Source: Candidatus Izimoplasma sp. HR2 (lineage in GTDB: Bacteria; Bacillota_I; Bacilli_A; Izemoplasmatales; Izemoplasmataceae). Taken from it: DNA of 64,000 bases. Position 1 is the stretch's first letter. Every line of letters starts with the position of its first letter. Positions 53,548 to 62,310 of this stretch are shown piece by piece. The DNA lies in contig JRFF01000022.1 in assembly GCA_000753575.1 (NCBI GenBank), positions 1 to 64,000 on the forward strand. Reading direction: 5' to 3'. Position numbers and translations under genes: made by a program. A model generated the notes under the pieces. It was not told where the DNA came from. It searched no databases and saw only the letters and a program-made list of their open reading frames with translations.

Positions 53548-54447
53548 ATGTACGAAAAAGGATGGAAAAAACATCTTCAATCACCATATTTGTTTATCGC
53601 TCCATACGCATTATTATTTGTATTAATTATAGCTACTCCTGTACTTGTAGCTATGGTACTTAGTTTTACTTCGTTTAATACAATTGAAACACCTGTGTTT
53701 ATAGGATTAAAGAATTATGTAGATATCTTTACTGGTGATACTGTATTCTTACAACACGCTGTTTCTAATACAATATTATTTAGTGTTATCGTTGGTCCTA
53801 TTGGATATATGATGGCATTCTTCCTAGCATGGATGTTGGCTCAAGTACCACATAGAGCTAGAACTATTTATGCGGTTATAATTTATTCACCATCTATTAC
53901 AGGAGCTATTATGATGGCTAATGTATGGAGAATAATTTTTAGTGGTGATGAAGCTGGATACATAAACTATATTTTAATTAATTGGTTTGGCGCAGATTCA
54001 CCAGTACAGTTTTTACAAGATGCTGATTACCTATTTCCTATTATGATTATTGTTTCATTATGGGGTAGTATGGGACTTGGTTTCTTAGCTATGCTTGCTG
54101 GTATATTAAACATTGATAGAAGTTTATATGAAGCAGCAGCAATTGACGGAATGAAAAATAGATGGCAAGAGATTTTCTATATTACTATTCCTTCAATTAA
54201 ACCACAAATGCTATTTAGTGCCGTAATGAGTATAATCGGTACGTTTAATGCAGCAGGACTGGCCCAGGCTTTGGCTGGTGGAGGAGTTCCTCCACAGTAC
54301 GCTGGATGGCTGATTGTAGACCATGCGAATGACTTTGGATTCACTCGTTTTGAAATGGGATATGCATCTGCTGTAACTGTTATTTTATTAATAATTGTAC
54401 TTTTATTTAATAAAATAGCTTATAGATTATTTGGAGAGAGGGGTTAG
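53548..54447 (+). CDS. Sugar ABC transporter permease, MalF type (pair 1)
   Basis: A 299-aa permease with six membrane helices. The EAA loop YEAAAIDGMKNRWQEIFYIT (about 190-210) contacts the ATPase. YLFIAPYALLFVLIIATPVLV is the typical first helix of family 1 sugar permeases. SD AAGGAGG lies 5-6 nt before the ATG and overlaps the end of the binding-protein gene, so it is coupled to it. It partners with the next gene. No ATPase is encoded in the window; one of the MsmX type is presumed elsewhere. Confidence 0.92.
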   Translation: MYEKGWKKHLQSPYLFIAPYALLFVLIIATPVLVAMVLSFTSFNTIETPVFIGLKNYVDIFTGDTVFLQHAVSNTILFSVIVGPIGYMMAFFLAWMLAQVPHRARTIYAVIIYSPSITGAIMMANVWRIIFSGDEAGYINYILINWFGADSPVQFLQDADYLFPIMIIVSLWGSMGLGFLAMLAGILNIDRSLYEAAAIDGMKNRWQEIFYITIPSIKPQMLFSAVMSIIGTFNAAGLAQALAGGGVPPQYAGWLIVDHANDFGFTRFEMGYASAVTVILLIIVLLFNKIAYRLFGERG

Positions 54448-54452
54448 ATATT

Positions 54453-55328
54453 ATGGCAAATTCAGGTATAACATTTAATCCAGATCGATTCAAGAAAGAT
54501 CAATGGAAATTCCATGCATTCCTTATTACTCTAACGTTGTTTATGGGATCACCACTTATTTTTGTATTTAATCATGCGTTTAAACCATATAGTGAGTTAT
54601 TCGCTTATCCACCAAAATTCTTTGTTAGAAGACCTACACTTGAAAACTTCTTAAGACTTGCGACGTTTTCAAGAGAATCAGGAATTCCAATAAGTAGATA
54701 TATCTTTAATAGTGTTATTACTACTGGAGCAGTGGTTGTATTAACAGTTATAATCGGAAGTTTAGCTGCTTACGCTTTATCTAAACTAGAATTTAAAGGT
54801 AAAGAAACACTTAATAAGATTAACGTATTTAGTTTAATGTTTGTACCAGTAGCTGTGGCTATTCCACGTTTCTTGGTATTAATTAATATTGGTATTTATA
54901 ATACTTATTGGGCACACATTATTCCATTACTTGCGATGCCTGTAGGTATATTCTTAATTAAGCAATTTATGGATACGAATGTACCAAAAGAGCTTATTGA
55001 GGCTGCGAAGATTGATGGAGCAGGTAACTGGAGAATTTATTGGAGTATTGCATTACCACTTGTAATGCCTGCGATAGTTACTGTATCAATTTTAGCATTC
55101 CAGTTCTCTTGGAGTAATATTGAAGGATCAAGTATGTTTGTGGATATTGAAGCACTTCGTACTTTACCATTTTATATGTCAACTGTAATTAGTCAGCAAG
55201 GAAACATCGTAGTTACTGCCGGTGTTGGAGCTGCGTCTACATTAATTATGATAGTACCTAACTTAATTATCTTTGTATTTATGCAAAATAAAGTTATGGC
55301 ATCTATGGCAACAAGTGGTATAAAATAA
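54453..55328 (+). CDS. Sugar ABC transporter permease, MalG type (pair 1)
   Basis: A 291-aa permease with six helices and the EAA motif IEAAKIDGAGNWRIYWSI (about 187-204). The C-terminus FVFMQNKVMASMATSGIK is the standard MalG-like end. SD GAGAGGGG, 5 nt after the MalF-type gene. It forms the first heterodimeric channel of the island, served most naturally by the 1010-aa binding protein directly upstream. The stop overlaps the next start (TAATG). Confidence 0.92.
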   Translation: MANSGITFNPDRFKKDQWKFHAFLITLTLFMGSPLIFVFNHAFKPYSELFAYPPKFFVRRPTLENFLRLATFSRESGIPISRYIFNSVITTGAVVVLTVIIGSLAAYALSKLEFKGKETLNKINVFSLMFVPVAVAIPRFLVLINIGIYNTYWAHIIPLLAMPVGIFLIKQFMDTNVPKELIEAAKIDGAGNWRIYWSIALPLVMPAIVTVSILAFQFSWSNIEGSSMFVDIEALRTLPFYMSTVISQQGNIVVTAGVGAASTLIMIVPNLIIFVFMQNKVMASMATSGIK

Positions 55329-57724
55329 TGAAAAGAATTAATTGGAACAATGCAGTAGCAATGATTATATTATTTACTCTTGTCTTATTTATTGGAATAG
55401 CAACTAGTTCTAAAGTAATGGCAAGTTCTACACCTTACTATACTTACACAACGGATAATGAAGATGGTGGTGTAAAAACTAGTGATGCATATACACCAGG
55501 TGAACAGATATTAGAAGCTGGTGGGGAAAGTTTTAAAACGTTAGAATATGTTTATGTAGATCATGAAGATTATATTTATATAACTGATAGTGGTAGAGCT
55601 AAAGTATTTATCTTTGATAAAGATTTAAACTTTATTGATGTTATTGAATATAATGGCTCGGTATCAGGAGCTGATGATGGATTTTATGCTGTTAATAGTA
55701 TTTATGTAACTGAAGAAAAAATATATATACCTGATTCATTTAGAAATAGTGTATTTGTTTTTGATCGTGAAGCTATTTTAAATAGAGACCAACAATATTT
55801 CTTATGGATGGAAGATATTGATGATAGTGATTCTTTATCTACTGGAGATGTATTTTACTTAAATGAAGAAATTGATGGAGTTAGTACTCCAATTGGTGAA
55901 CCTGTTTTTGTTGTAGAAGTAACTGGACAAAACGCAGATAATAGAGATATTGTATTATTTAAAGATTATGAAACAGGAGAAGAATTATTTACTAAAGTTG
56001 ATAAAGCTGAAATGATTGGTAAGATTCTTAATTGGGTAACTTATGATTATGATGGAACTGATGTTCTTAAATTTAATATATATGCCGCTAAGAATGAACC
56101 AATACAAGTAATCACAACGCCTACTGCACCTGTATTCCAAGAGGGATATTTGTTTGCGCCTAAGAAGGTTGTTGTTGATACTAGGGGTAACTTATATATA
56201 GTAGGTGCTCAGTCAAATAATGGATTAATTATGTTAAATGCTGAAGGTGAGTTTTTAACTTTCTTTGGTGGGAATCCACTTAGAACTCCATTTATTGATC
56301 AAATAAGATCTTTTATATTAACTGATATTCAAAAGGAAAAATTAAGAAATGAAAACTTAATTAGTATTGATTATGTAAGTAGTGTTGCGATAGATGAAAA
56401 AGGATTTATTTATACAGTTACATCTACTTTAGAAAATGATGTTATTAAGAAGTACAATGTATCTGGTAAAAACTACTTTAGTAGTGATGCTCTTGGATGG
56501 GTTGGAGCTGTAGATTTATGGGTTGGAGATTATGGTAATGTAGTTGTTGTTGAGGAGTTTGGTTGGATTAATGAATATAACTCTAATGGACAATTAATAT
56601 TTACTTTTAGTGTGAGTGACGCTGGAATAGACCGTGTAGGATTGCTTAGTTTACCTAAGAGTATTGCAATTGATTCTAAAGATAGATTGTTAGTAGTTGA
56701 TCAAGGTAATAAGTTACTTCAAATATATGAACCAACTGCATTTACAAATGCAGTTCATACTGCGCTTCAAGCTTATCAAGATGGTGATGAAGATTTAGCT
56801 AGAGTTAACTGGAAATCTACTTTAGAGTATGCGACTATCTTTGATTTAGCTCATATTGGGCTTGGGGATGCTTATATTAGACAGGGTGATTATGAATCTG
56901 CTTTGGTTGAGTATAAACTCGCTTCTTATAAAGCTGGTATTTCTAATACTTATTGGCAAGTTAGACAAGACTGGATGGAAGAGAATTTAGAGTTAGTATT
57001 CTTTGTTGTTTTAATGTTGTTTGTTGGAAGATGGATATTTAAGATTCTTAATAAAAAATATGATTATACTAAAGGATTAAGAAATAAATTTAAAGAATTA
57101 AGAACTAAAAGTAGAACTGTTGATGAACTTAGTTATATACCTGAGTTTATTAAACATCCTCTTGATGGATATTATCAAATTAAGAGAAAAGACAGGGTAT
57201 CTGTGAAAACCGCGACTATTATTTATGGTATGTTAGCTGTTGTTTTCGTAATGTATTATGAAGTTACTAATATTATTTTCCTAGAGAAAACTAATGTTAA
57301 TATTTTGTATGAATTAATAATACTCGGCAGTGTCCTTATTTTATGGGTAATAGCTAATTACTTTATTTGTTTAATTAATGACGGAGAAGGATCGTTTAAA
57401 AATGTATATGTATCAACTGCGATGAGTTTTACGCCATTATTATTTGTTGCACCAGTAATTATTTTACTTAGTAATGTATTAACATACCAAGAAGCTGTAT
57501 TCTATAGTGTTCCTTTAGCATTCACACTTATTTGGGTTTCGATATATTTCTTCTTTATGATTAAAGAGATCCATAATTATGAAGTTGGAGAAACAGTTAA
57601 TATAATCTTTAAAAGTATGTTTACAATGTTAATCATGGGTATATTTGTATTTGTTGTTTATAGTTTAAACAGTCAAATCTTCACTGTGTCCACTGAGATT
57701 GCAAGGGAGTTGATTGAAAGATGA
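55328..57724 (+). CDS. Beta-propeller/TPR/Yip1-like membrane protein
   Basis: A 798-aa protein with unusual architecture. A signal peptide (about 1-34) is followed by NHL-type propeller repeats outside the cell (about 55-460: YVYVDHEDYIYITDSGRAKV, KKVVVDTRGNLYIVG, SIAIDSKDRLLVVDQGNK). A TPR-like helical segment (475-540, LGDAYIRQGDYESALVEYKLA), one membrane helix (about 556-573) and a basic cytoplasmic linker come next, then a C-terminal Yip1-like domain with about five helices (620-790). One base overlaps the permease gene, and no SD is clear, so translation is probably coupled. Its location inside a sugar ABC operon suggests an accessory or sensory part of the importer. No biochemical role is known to me. 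Confidence 0.75.
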   Translation: MKRINWNNAVAMIILFTLVLFIGIATSSKVMASSTPYYTYTTDNEDGGVKTSDAYTPGEQILEAGGESFKTLEYVYVDHEDYIYITDSGRAKVFIFDKDLNFIDVIEYNGSVSGADDGFYAVNSIYVTEEKIYIPDSFRNSVFVFDREAILNRDQQYFLWMEDIDDSDSLSTGDVFYLNEEIDGVSTPIGEPVFVVEVTGQNADNRDIVLFKDYETGEELFTKVDKAEMIGKILNWVTYDYDGTDVLKFNIYAAKNEPIQVITTPTAPVFQEGYLFAPKKVVVDTRGNLYIVGAQSNNGLIMLNAEGEFLTFFGGNPLRTPFIDQIRSFILTDIQKEKLRNENLISIDYVSSVAIDEKGFIYTVTSTLENDVIKKYNVSGKNYFSSDALGWVGAVDLWVGDYGNVVVVEEFGWINEYNSNGQLIFTFSVSDAGIDRVGLLSLPKSIAIDSKDRLLVVDQGNKLLQIYEPTAFTNAVHTALQAYQDGDEDLARVNWKSTLEYATIFDLAHIGLGDAYIRQGDYESALVEYKLASYKAGISNTYWQVRQDWMEENLELVFFVVLMLFVGRWIFKILNKKYDYTKGLRNKFKELRTKSRTVDELSYIPEFIKHPLDGYYQIKRKDRVSVKTATIIYGMLAVVFVMYYEVTNIIFLEKTNVNILYELIILGSVLILWVIANYFICLINDGEGSFKNVYVSTAMSFTPLLFVAPVIILLSNVLTYQEAVFYSVPLAFTLIWVSIYFFFMIKEIHNYEVGETVNIIFKSMFTMLIMGIFVFVVYSLNSQIFTVSTEIARELIER

Positions 57725-60042
57725 TGAAAAAAATATTATTATTTCTAATGATTCCTTTAACTTTAGTTGGATTTGTAGCAGCAGTTAAAGCTGTTAGTGC
57801 GGATGATATAGATTATGAGATTTTATATGGTAATTCTTTAAGTGGTGTTGAATTTGATTCAAATAGTTATATTGAAACTCTTGAAAAAGAAGAAGTTATT
57901 TATGATATGGTTATCCCTGATTCATTTACATTTGTAGCAGCGGATAGTGATATTGAATTATATGTTGAAGAGGAATCTTTGGCTATAGCAGTACGTGTTA
58001 AAGCTAATGGATATGTTTATTCTTCTTATAACTTTGATGATCCGTTTATTGGGGATAGTGAATCAATTACTAATCCTATTAAATCTGGAGTATCAATTGG
58101 ACTTTATAAAGAAAGTACTCCTGTTTCACAGTCTTATTTAGATGTTAGAACTGTTTATACTGATGATGGAGTAGAAGTAGGAGAAGAAAGAGTAGCAACA
58201 TCTACAATTAGAACAAATAGCACTGGATTTATTGCGAATATTGATTTTACTCATCCTGAGTTAATGATCAAGTTTGATTTGCATGTGAATATTGTGGATG
58301 GAAATATTGTTATTAATGTTCCTAGAGAAAGTATTATTGAATATAATCCTAATATCTGGCAATCAGATAAACAGTATTATATTTTAAGAAATATTGTATT
58401 ATTCCCTTATTTTGGGTCTACAACATCTGAAAGTGATGGATATGTTGTTATACCTGATGGATCTGGAGCTTTAATTAGTTTAGAATCTGATCCTGCGATT
58501 AAAGCGTCATTTGATTTAGATGTTTATGGTGAAGATTTAGGATATGTTTCACCGTCATTTAGATCAAGAGCATTAAGCATTAAACCAATATCACGTGTTA
58601 CTATGCCTCTATTTGGAATGGTTCATGATGTTGGTAATACAGGATTTTATGTAATTAGTGAGTCTGGGGCTAATTATTCACAAATTAAATTTAAATCAAC
58701 TGGATTGATTAATGATTACTATACTACTTATTTTAGTTATAGATATCGTGAATCTTATGAGCAATATCAATCACGTTCTAATGAGGACCAATATAGGATA
58801 GCTTTCCAAGATGATCCTAATGAATACGAGTTAGTACAAAGATATGTGTTCTTAAGCGGAAATCAAGCTGATTATGTTGGTATGGCTAAGTCATATCAAG
58901 ATTACTTATTAGATAATGGATTATTAGGTGAAGAGAGAAGAACTGATTACAATGAAACACCAACGAAAGTGGATTTCATTGGTTCTGAAATTACTATGGG
59001 TATCTTGTCTAGTAAATCACAGACTATTACTACATATAATGAAGTAACTGAGATATTAGCTACAATGCAAGAAGATGGTTATCAAAATTTAATAACTTCA
59101 TTAAAAACATTTGATATGAGAGATGACTCTTATAGATTTGATGTGATTAGAAGTTTAGGTGGAAGTAAAGACTTTGAAAAAATGATTGATTTCTTTGATG
59201 AAAATAATATTGAATTTAGTTATTTTAGTGATTATGTAAGAAATTATGAATCTTATTCTAAAGCTCACGCTCAAACTTTGAGTAAACGTGAAATTTATTA
59301 TATTGAATTATCATGGATGTTTTATGCACATTATGTAACTAGTACTAGATACTATGAACAGTTTGCGAAAGATGATTATGAAGATTTAAGTGAATATGGT
59401 ATTGAAGGAATCAGCTTAGCTGGATTCGATAAAGCTATATTTACCAATTATAAAGATGGTGTTGTTTATAGTAATAAAAATATGGATGAAATTGCCTTAG
59501 CTCTTAGTTATTTTGAAGAAAAAGATATTATGACTAATATTTATTTACCTGATGCTTATCTTTATAAATATGTAAATGAGTACTATGATACACCGATTTC
59601 ATCATCTGATTTTAGTTTTACTATGGCTTCAATTCCATTCTTACAGTTAGTTATTGGGGGATACGTGGATATGTATTCACCATACTTGAACTTTATAAGT
59701 GATGAATCCACATCTTTATTAAGACTAGTTGAATATGGAGTATACCCAAGTTATGTCTTAACTGGGGGATCTACATATGATTTAAAATCAACTAATTCAA
59801 GTAATGTTTATATAAGTGAATATGATGTTTTATCTAGAAGAATAGGAAACTATTTTAGATTCATTAACGAAGGTCTTACTAGTACAATCGGTAGTGAAAT
59901 GATAGATCATACGTTTATTGCTTCTGGTGTTGTTCTTGTTGAGTATGATAATGGAGTAAAAATTGTTCTTAATTATAATGATTTCGCCATTACAGTAGGA
60001 GATTATATTCTCCCTGCTGAAGGATATGAGGTGATATCATGA
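57721..60042 (+). CDS. DUF5696-like exported protein, possible glycosidase
   Basis: A 773-aa protein with a signal peptide (about 1-27) and no lipobox. Early beta-sandwich segments (65-250) lead into GYVVIPDGSGALI, then an alternating beta/alpha region (about 420-690: SEITMGILSSKSQTITTYNE, MDEIALALSYFEEKDIMT) like a TIM barrel, and a final beta domain, VVLVEYDNGVKIVLNYND. I recall proteins like this as DUF5696, always beside a Yip1-like gene and sugar permeases. A glycoside hydrolase-like fold is my inference; no verified catalytic pair. A double ATG (57721 and 57724) leaves the start ambiguous by one codon. It overlaps both neighbours by 4 nt. Confidence 0.65.
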   Translation: MMKKILLFLMIPLTLVGFVAAVKAVSADDIDYEILYGNSLSGVEFDSNSYIETLEKEEVIYDMVIPDSFTFVAADSDIELYVEEESLAIAVRVKANGYVYSSYNFDDPFIGDSESITNPIKSGVSIGLYKESTPVSQSYLDVRTVYTDDGVEVGEERVATSTIRTNSTGFIANIDFTHPELMIKFDLHVNIVDGNIVINVPRESIIEYNPNIWQSDKQYYILRNIVLFPYFGSTTSESDGYVVIPDGSGALISLESDPAIKASFDLDVYGEDLGYVSPSFRSRALSIKPISRVTMPLFGMVHDVGNTGFYVISESGANYSQIKFKSTGLINDYYTTYFSYRYRESYEQYQSRSNEDQYRIAFQDDPNEYELVQRYVFLSGNQADYVGMAKSYQDYLLDNGLLGEERRTDYNETPTKVDFIGSEITMGILSSKSQTITTYNEVTEILATMQEDGYQNLITSLKTFDMRDDSYRFDVIRSLGGSKDFEKMIDFFDENNIEFSYFSDYVRNYESYSKAHAQTLSKREIYYIELSWMFYAHYVTSTRYYEQFAKDDYEDLSEYGIEGISLAGFDKAIFTNYKDGVVYSNKNMDEIALALSYFEEKDIMTNIYLPDAYLYKYVNEYYDTPISSSDFSFTMASIPFLQLVIGGYVDMYSPYLNFISDESTSLLRLVEYGVYPSYVLTGGSTYDLKSTNSSNVYISEYDVLSRRIGNYFRFINEGLTSTIGSEMIDHTFIASGVVLVEYDNGVKIVLNYNDFAITVGDYILPAEGYEVIS

Positions 60043-61097
60043 ATAAGTTGATAGAAAAAATTGAAAAAGTATTTAAGTATATTTGGAGTAAGATTATTTT
60101 ATTAGCAAGTTTGCTTAAAAAAGGTTATATGTCAGATAAGATTAGTATTGTAAGATTGGTGTTATATTATGTTACATTCGCATTTCTTATATTCTGGATT
60201 TATAAGATTCTTGATGGTAGTGTAAAAAGAAAATGGCATAATGCTACTTTCGTAGAAAAAAGAGCTATAACTGGGTATTTATTTATATCTCCTTGGATTT
60301 TAGGATTCATTGGATTAGTATTATATCCGTTTGGTAAAGTAATTTATATGAGTTTTAATATTGTTAATCAATATCAATTAGATTTTACCTATAAATGGGT
60401 AGGGCTTGATAACTTCCATAGAGTTTTACTTGTAGATATTGATTTCGTAATAGAACTTCAAAACTTTATTGTTAGAGTATTGTTATACAGTCCAGTAATT
60501 ATTGCGTTATCAATTATTATCGCAATGTTGTTAAATCAAGATATTAGAGGTAAAGGAATCTTTAGAATGATTTTCTTCTTACCGATAATTATTTTGAATG
60601 GAGCATTACTTGAAAATATGAGTGATTATGGTGGAATGGATATTCAACTTAGTTTCTTTGTCCTTGATGTTCTTAACACTGTAATTCCGACATTTGCTTT
60701 AGGATTATTTATTGGATTATTTGAAATATTAATTGAGATTTTGTGGTACTGTGGTGTACCTATCCTAATCTTCTTAGCTATGCTTCAAAAGGTTGATAAA
60801 AGCTTATATGAAGCGGCTTCAATTGATGGAGCGAATAGTTGGAGTATCTTCTGGAAGATTGTTTTACCAGCGATTTATCCAGCTATAAGTGTATCAATTA
60901 TCTTTATAGTTGTATTCCTAGCTAACTTTGATGGGAACCCAATTAATAGTATGATATTTATTGCTCGTAATGAGCCATCTCAAAAAGAAGGATATGCATC
61001 AGCAATGGCTTTAGTGTATGCTTCGGTTCAAATGGTAATAATTGCATTATTATTTATGCTCACCCGAGATAAATCTAATAAAAAGGGGAGGGTGTAA
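60039..61097 (+). CDS. Sugar ABC transporter permease, MalF type (pair 2)
   Basis: A 352-aa permease. An N-terminal extension of about 70 residues with its own helix (VRLVLYYVTFAFLIFWIYKI) precedes the usual six-helix core that begins ITGYLFISPWILGFIGLVLY. The EAA loop YEAASIDGANSWSIFWKIVL (about 253-272) is intact. It overlaps the DUF5696-like gene by 4 nt with SD GAGGTGAT. It pairs with the next gene as a second channel in the same operon. Which binding protein serves it, the 609-aa lipoprotein or one encoded elsewhere, cannot be decided. Confidence 0.9.
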   Translation: MNKLIEKIEKVFKYIWSKIILLASLLKKGYMSDKISIVRLVLYYVTFAFLIFWIYKILDGSVKRKWHNATFVEKRAITGYLFISPWILGFIGLVLYPFGKVIYMSFNIVNQYQLDFTYKWVGLDNFHRVLLVDIDFVIELQNFIVRVLLYSPVIIALSIIIAMLLNQDIRGKGIFRMIFFLPIIILNGALLENMSDYGGMDIQLSFFVLDVLNTVIPTFALGLFIGLFEILIEILWYCGVPILIFLAMLQKVDKSLYEAASIDGANSWSIFWKIVLPAIYPAISVSIIFIVVFLANFDGNPINSMIFIARNEPSQKEGYASAMALVYASVQMVIIALLFMLTRDKSNKKGRV

Positions 61098-61100
61098 TAT

Positions 61101-62273
61101 ATGAAAAAATATGCTGAGTTTAAAAGAGATATAAGAAATAAGTTACCAACATGGAAAAAACATATGATAGGTAACGGTAATGGAAACGGATTGTTATTCA
61201 AAATAGCTATTTACTTCTTATCTATTACATTTGCATTTGTATTTGTTTATCCATTATTCTACATGTTTATGATCAGTTTAATGTCAAATACTGATTTAGT
61301 AGATAGTACTATTTTATGGATACCTTCAAGTATTTATTATCGAAACTATGTTTTCGCAATTAATGGACTTGCTTTAAATGAATCTTATTATAAAACAGTT
61401 ATTAATGTTTTATTACATAAAGAATTAATTGATGCAACAGCAACTCCATATCTTGTAGAATTAAGAAAATTATTAGTTATTATAGGTATTATTCCTTTAG
61501 TTGTCTTATTTGGAGGATTATACACTGAGAATAAGAAAAGATTATTTTATGTTAGTACATTTATCGTTATTATATTTATGATCTTACCAAAAAGTTATGT
61601 AGATAGTGTTTATGTAGCTGGTACTACAACAATAGTTACAGTATTTAGTAGCGCAATTATTGGTTACGGTCTTGCTAGATTTAAGTTTAAAGGTAAGGGT
61701 GTAATTATGATGCTTATGTTACTTGTATATGTATTACCTAAAACATTATTATTCATGCCTAGAAGTATGTTATATAATACAATTGGAATAAAGGGAACAA
61801 TGTTTGCTTTATGGGTACCTTCGTTCTTCGGACAAGGATTACAAGCTACATTCTTTATCCTTATATTCTATCAGTTCTTTAAAATGATGCCTCAACAAAT
61901 AGAAGAATCGGCATACATTGATGGAGCTAATACAATAAGTATATTCTTTAGAATAGCGTTACCAATGGCAGTACCTGCATTTGTTATTTCATTAACGTAC
62001 GGGTTTGCTGTTAACTGGAATGAAATGTTCTTAACTAATATTTATTTAGGTGGTAACATTAAAACAATTCCTATGTTACTCCAAGGGCTTCAGGCCGCCT
62101 GGGGTAGTGCCGCCGATTACTCTGTAAATAGTGACTTTGTTAATGTCGACTTTACAGAAGCAAAAGCGTTCGCAGGAACGATGTTATCTATTATGCCACT
62201 TGTAATTATGTACGGAATTATTCAAAGATTCTTTATTGAAAGTATTGATAAATCTGGTATTACAGGAGAATAA
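61101..62273 (+). CDS. Sugar ABC transporter permease, MalG type (pair 2)
   Basis: A 390-aa permease, about 100 residues longer than usual. Between the first helix and the core there is an insert (about 75-180: RNYVFAINGLALNESYYKTV, then two extra hydrophobic segments). The core has the EAA variant EESAYIDGANTISIFFRIAL (about 270-290) and ends ESIDKSGITGE. SD GGGGAGGG, 3 nt after its MalF-type partner. It is the last gene of the operon, ending at a convergent terminator with the amylase gene. Confidence 0.9.
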   Translation: MKKYAEFKRDIRNKLPTWKKHMIGNGNGNGLLFKIAIYFLSITFAFVFVYPLFYMFMISLMSNTDLVDSTILWIPSSIYYRNYVFAINGLALNESYYKTVINVLLHKELIDATATPYLVELRKLLVIIGIIPLVVLFGGLYTENKKRLFYVSTFIVIIFMILPKSYVDSVYVAGTTTIVTVFSSAIIGYGLARFKFKGKGVIMMLMLLVYVLPKTLLFMPRSMLYNTIGIKGTMFALWVPSFFGQGLQATFFILIFYQFFKMMPQQIEESAYIDGANTISIFFRIALPMAVPAFVISLTYGFAVNWNEMFLTNIYLGGNIKTIPMLLQGLQAAWGSAADYSVNSDFVNVDFTEAKAFAGTMLSIMPLVIMYGIIQRFFIESIDKSGITGE

Positions 62274-62310
62274 AAAAAGAGTGTAGTCAAATTGACTACA
62301 CTTTTTAATT
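62273..62310. terminator. Bidirectional terminator between convergent genes
   Basis: AGTGTAGTCAA/TTGACTACACT (62280-62290 and 62292-62302), with A7 on the left and T5 on the right. It serves both the permease operon and the amylase gene. Confidence 0.9.
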
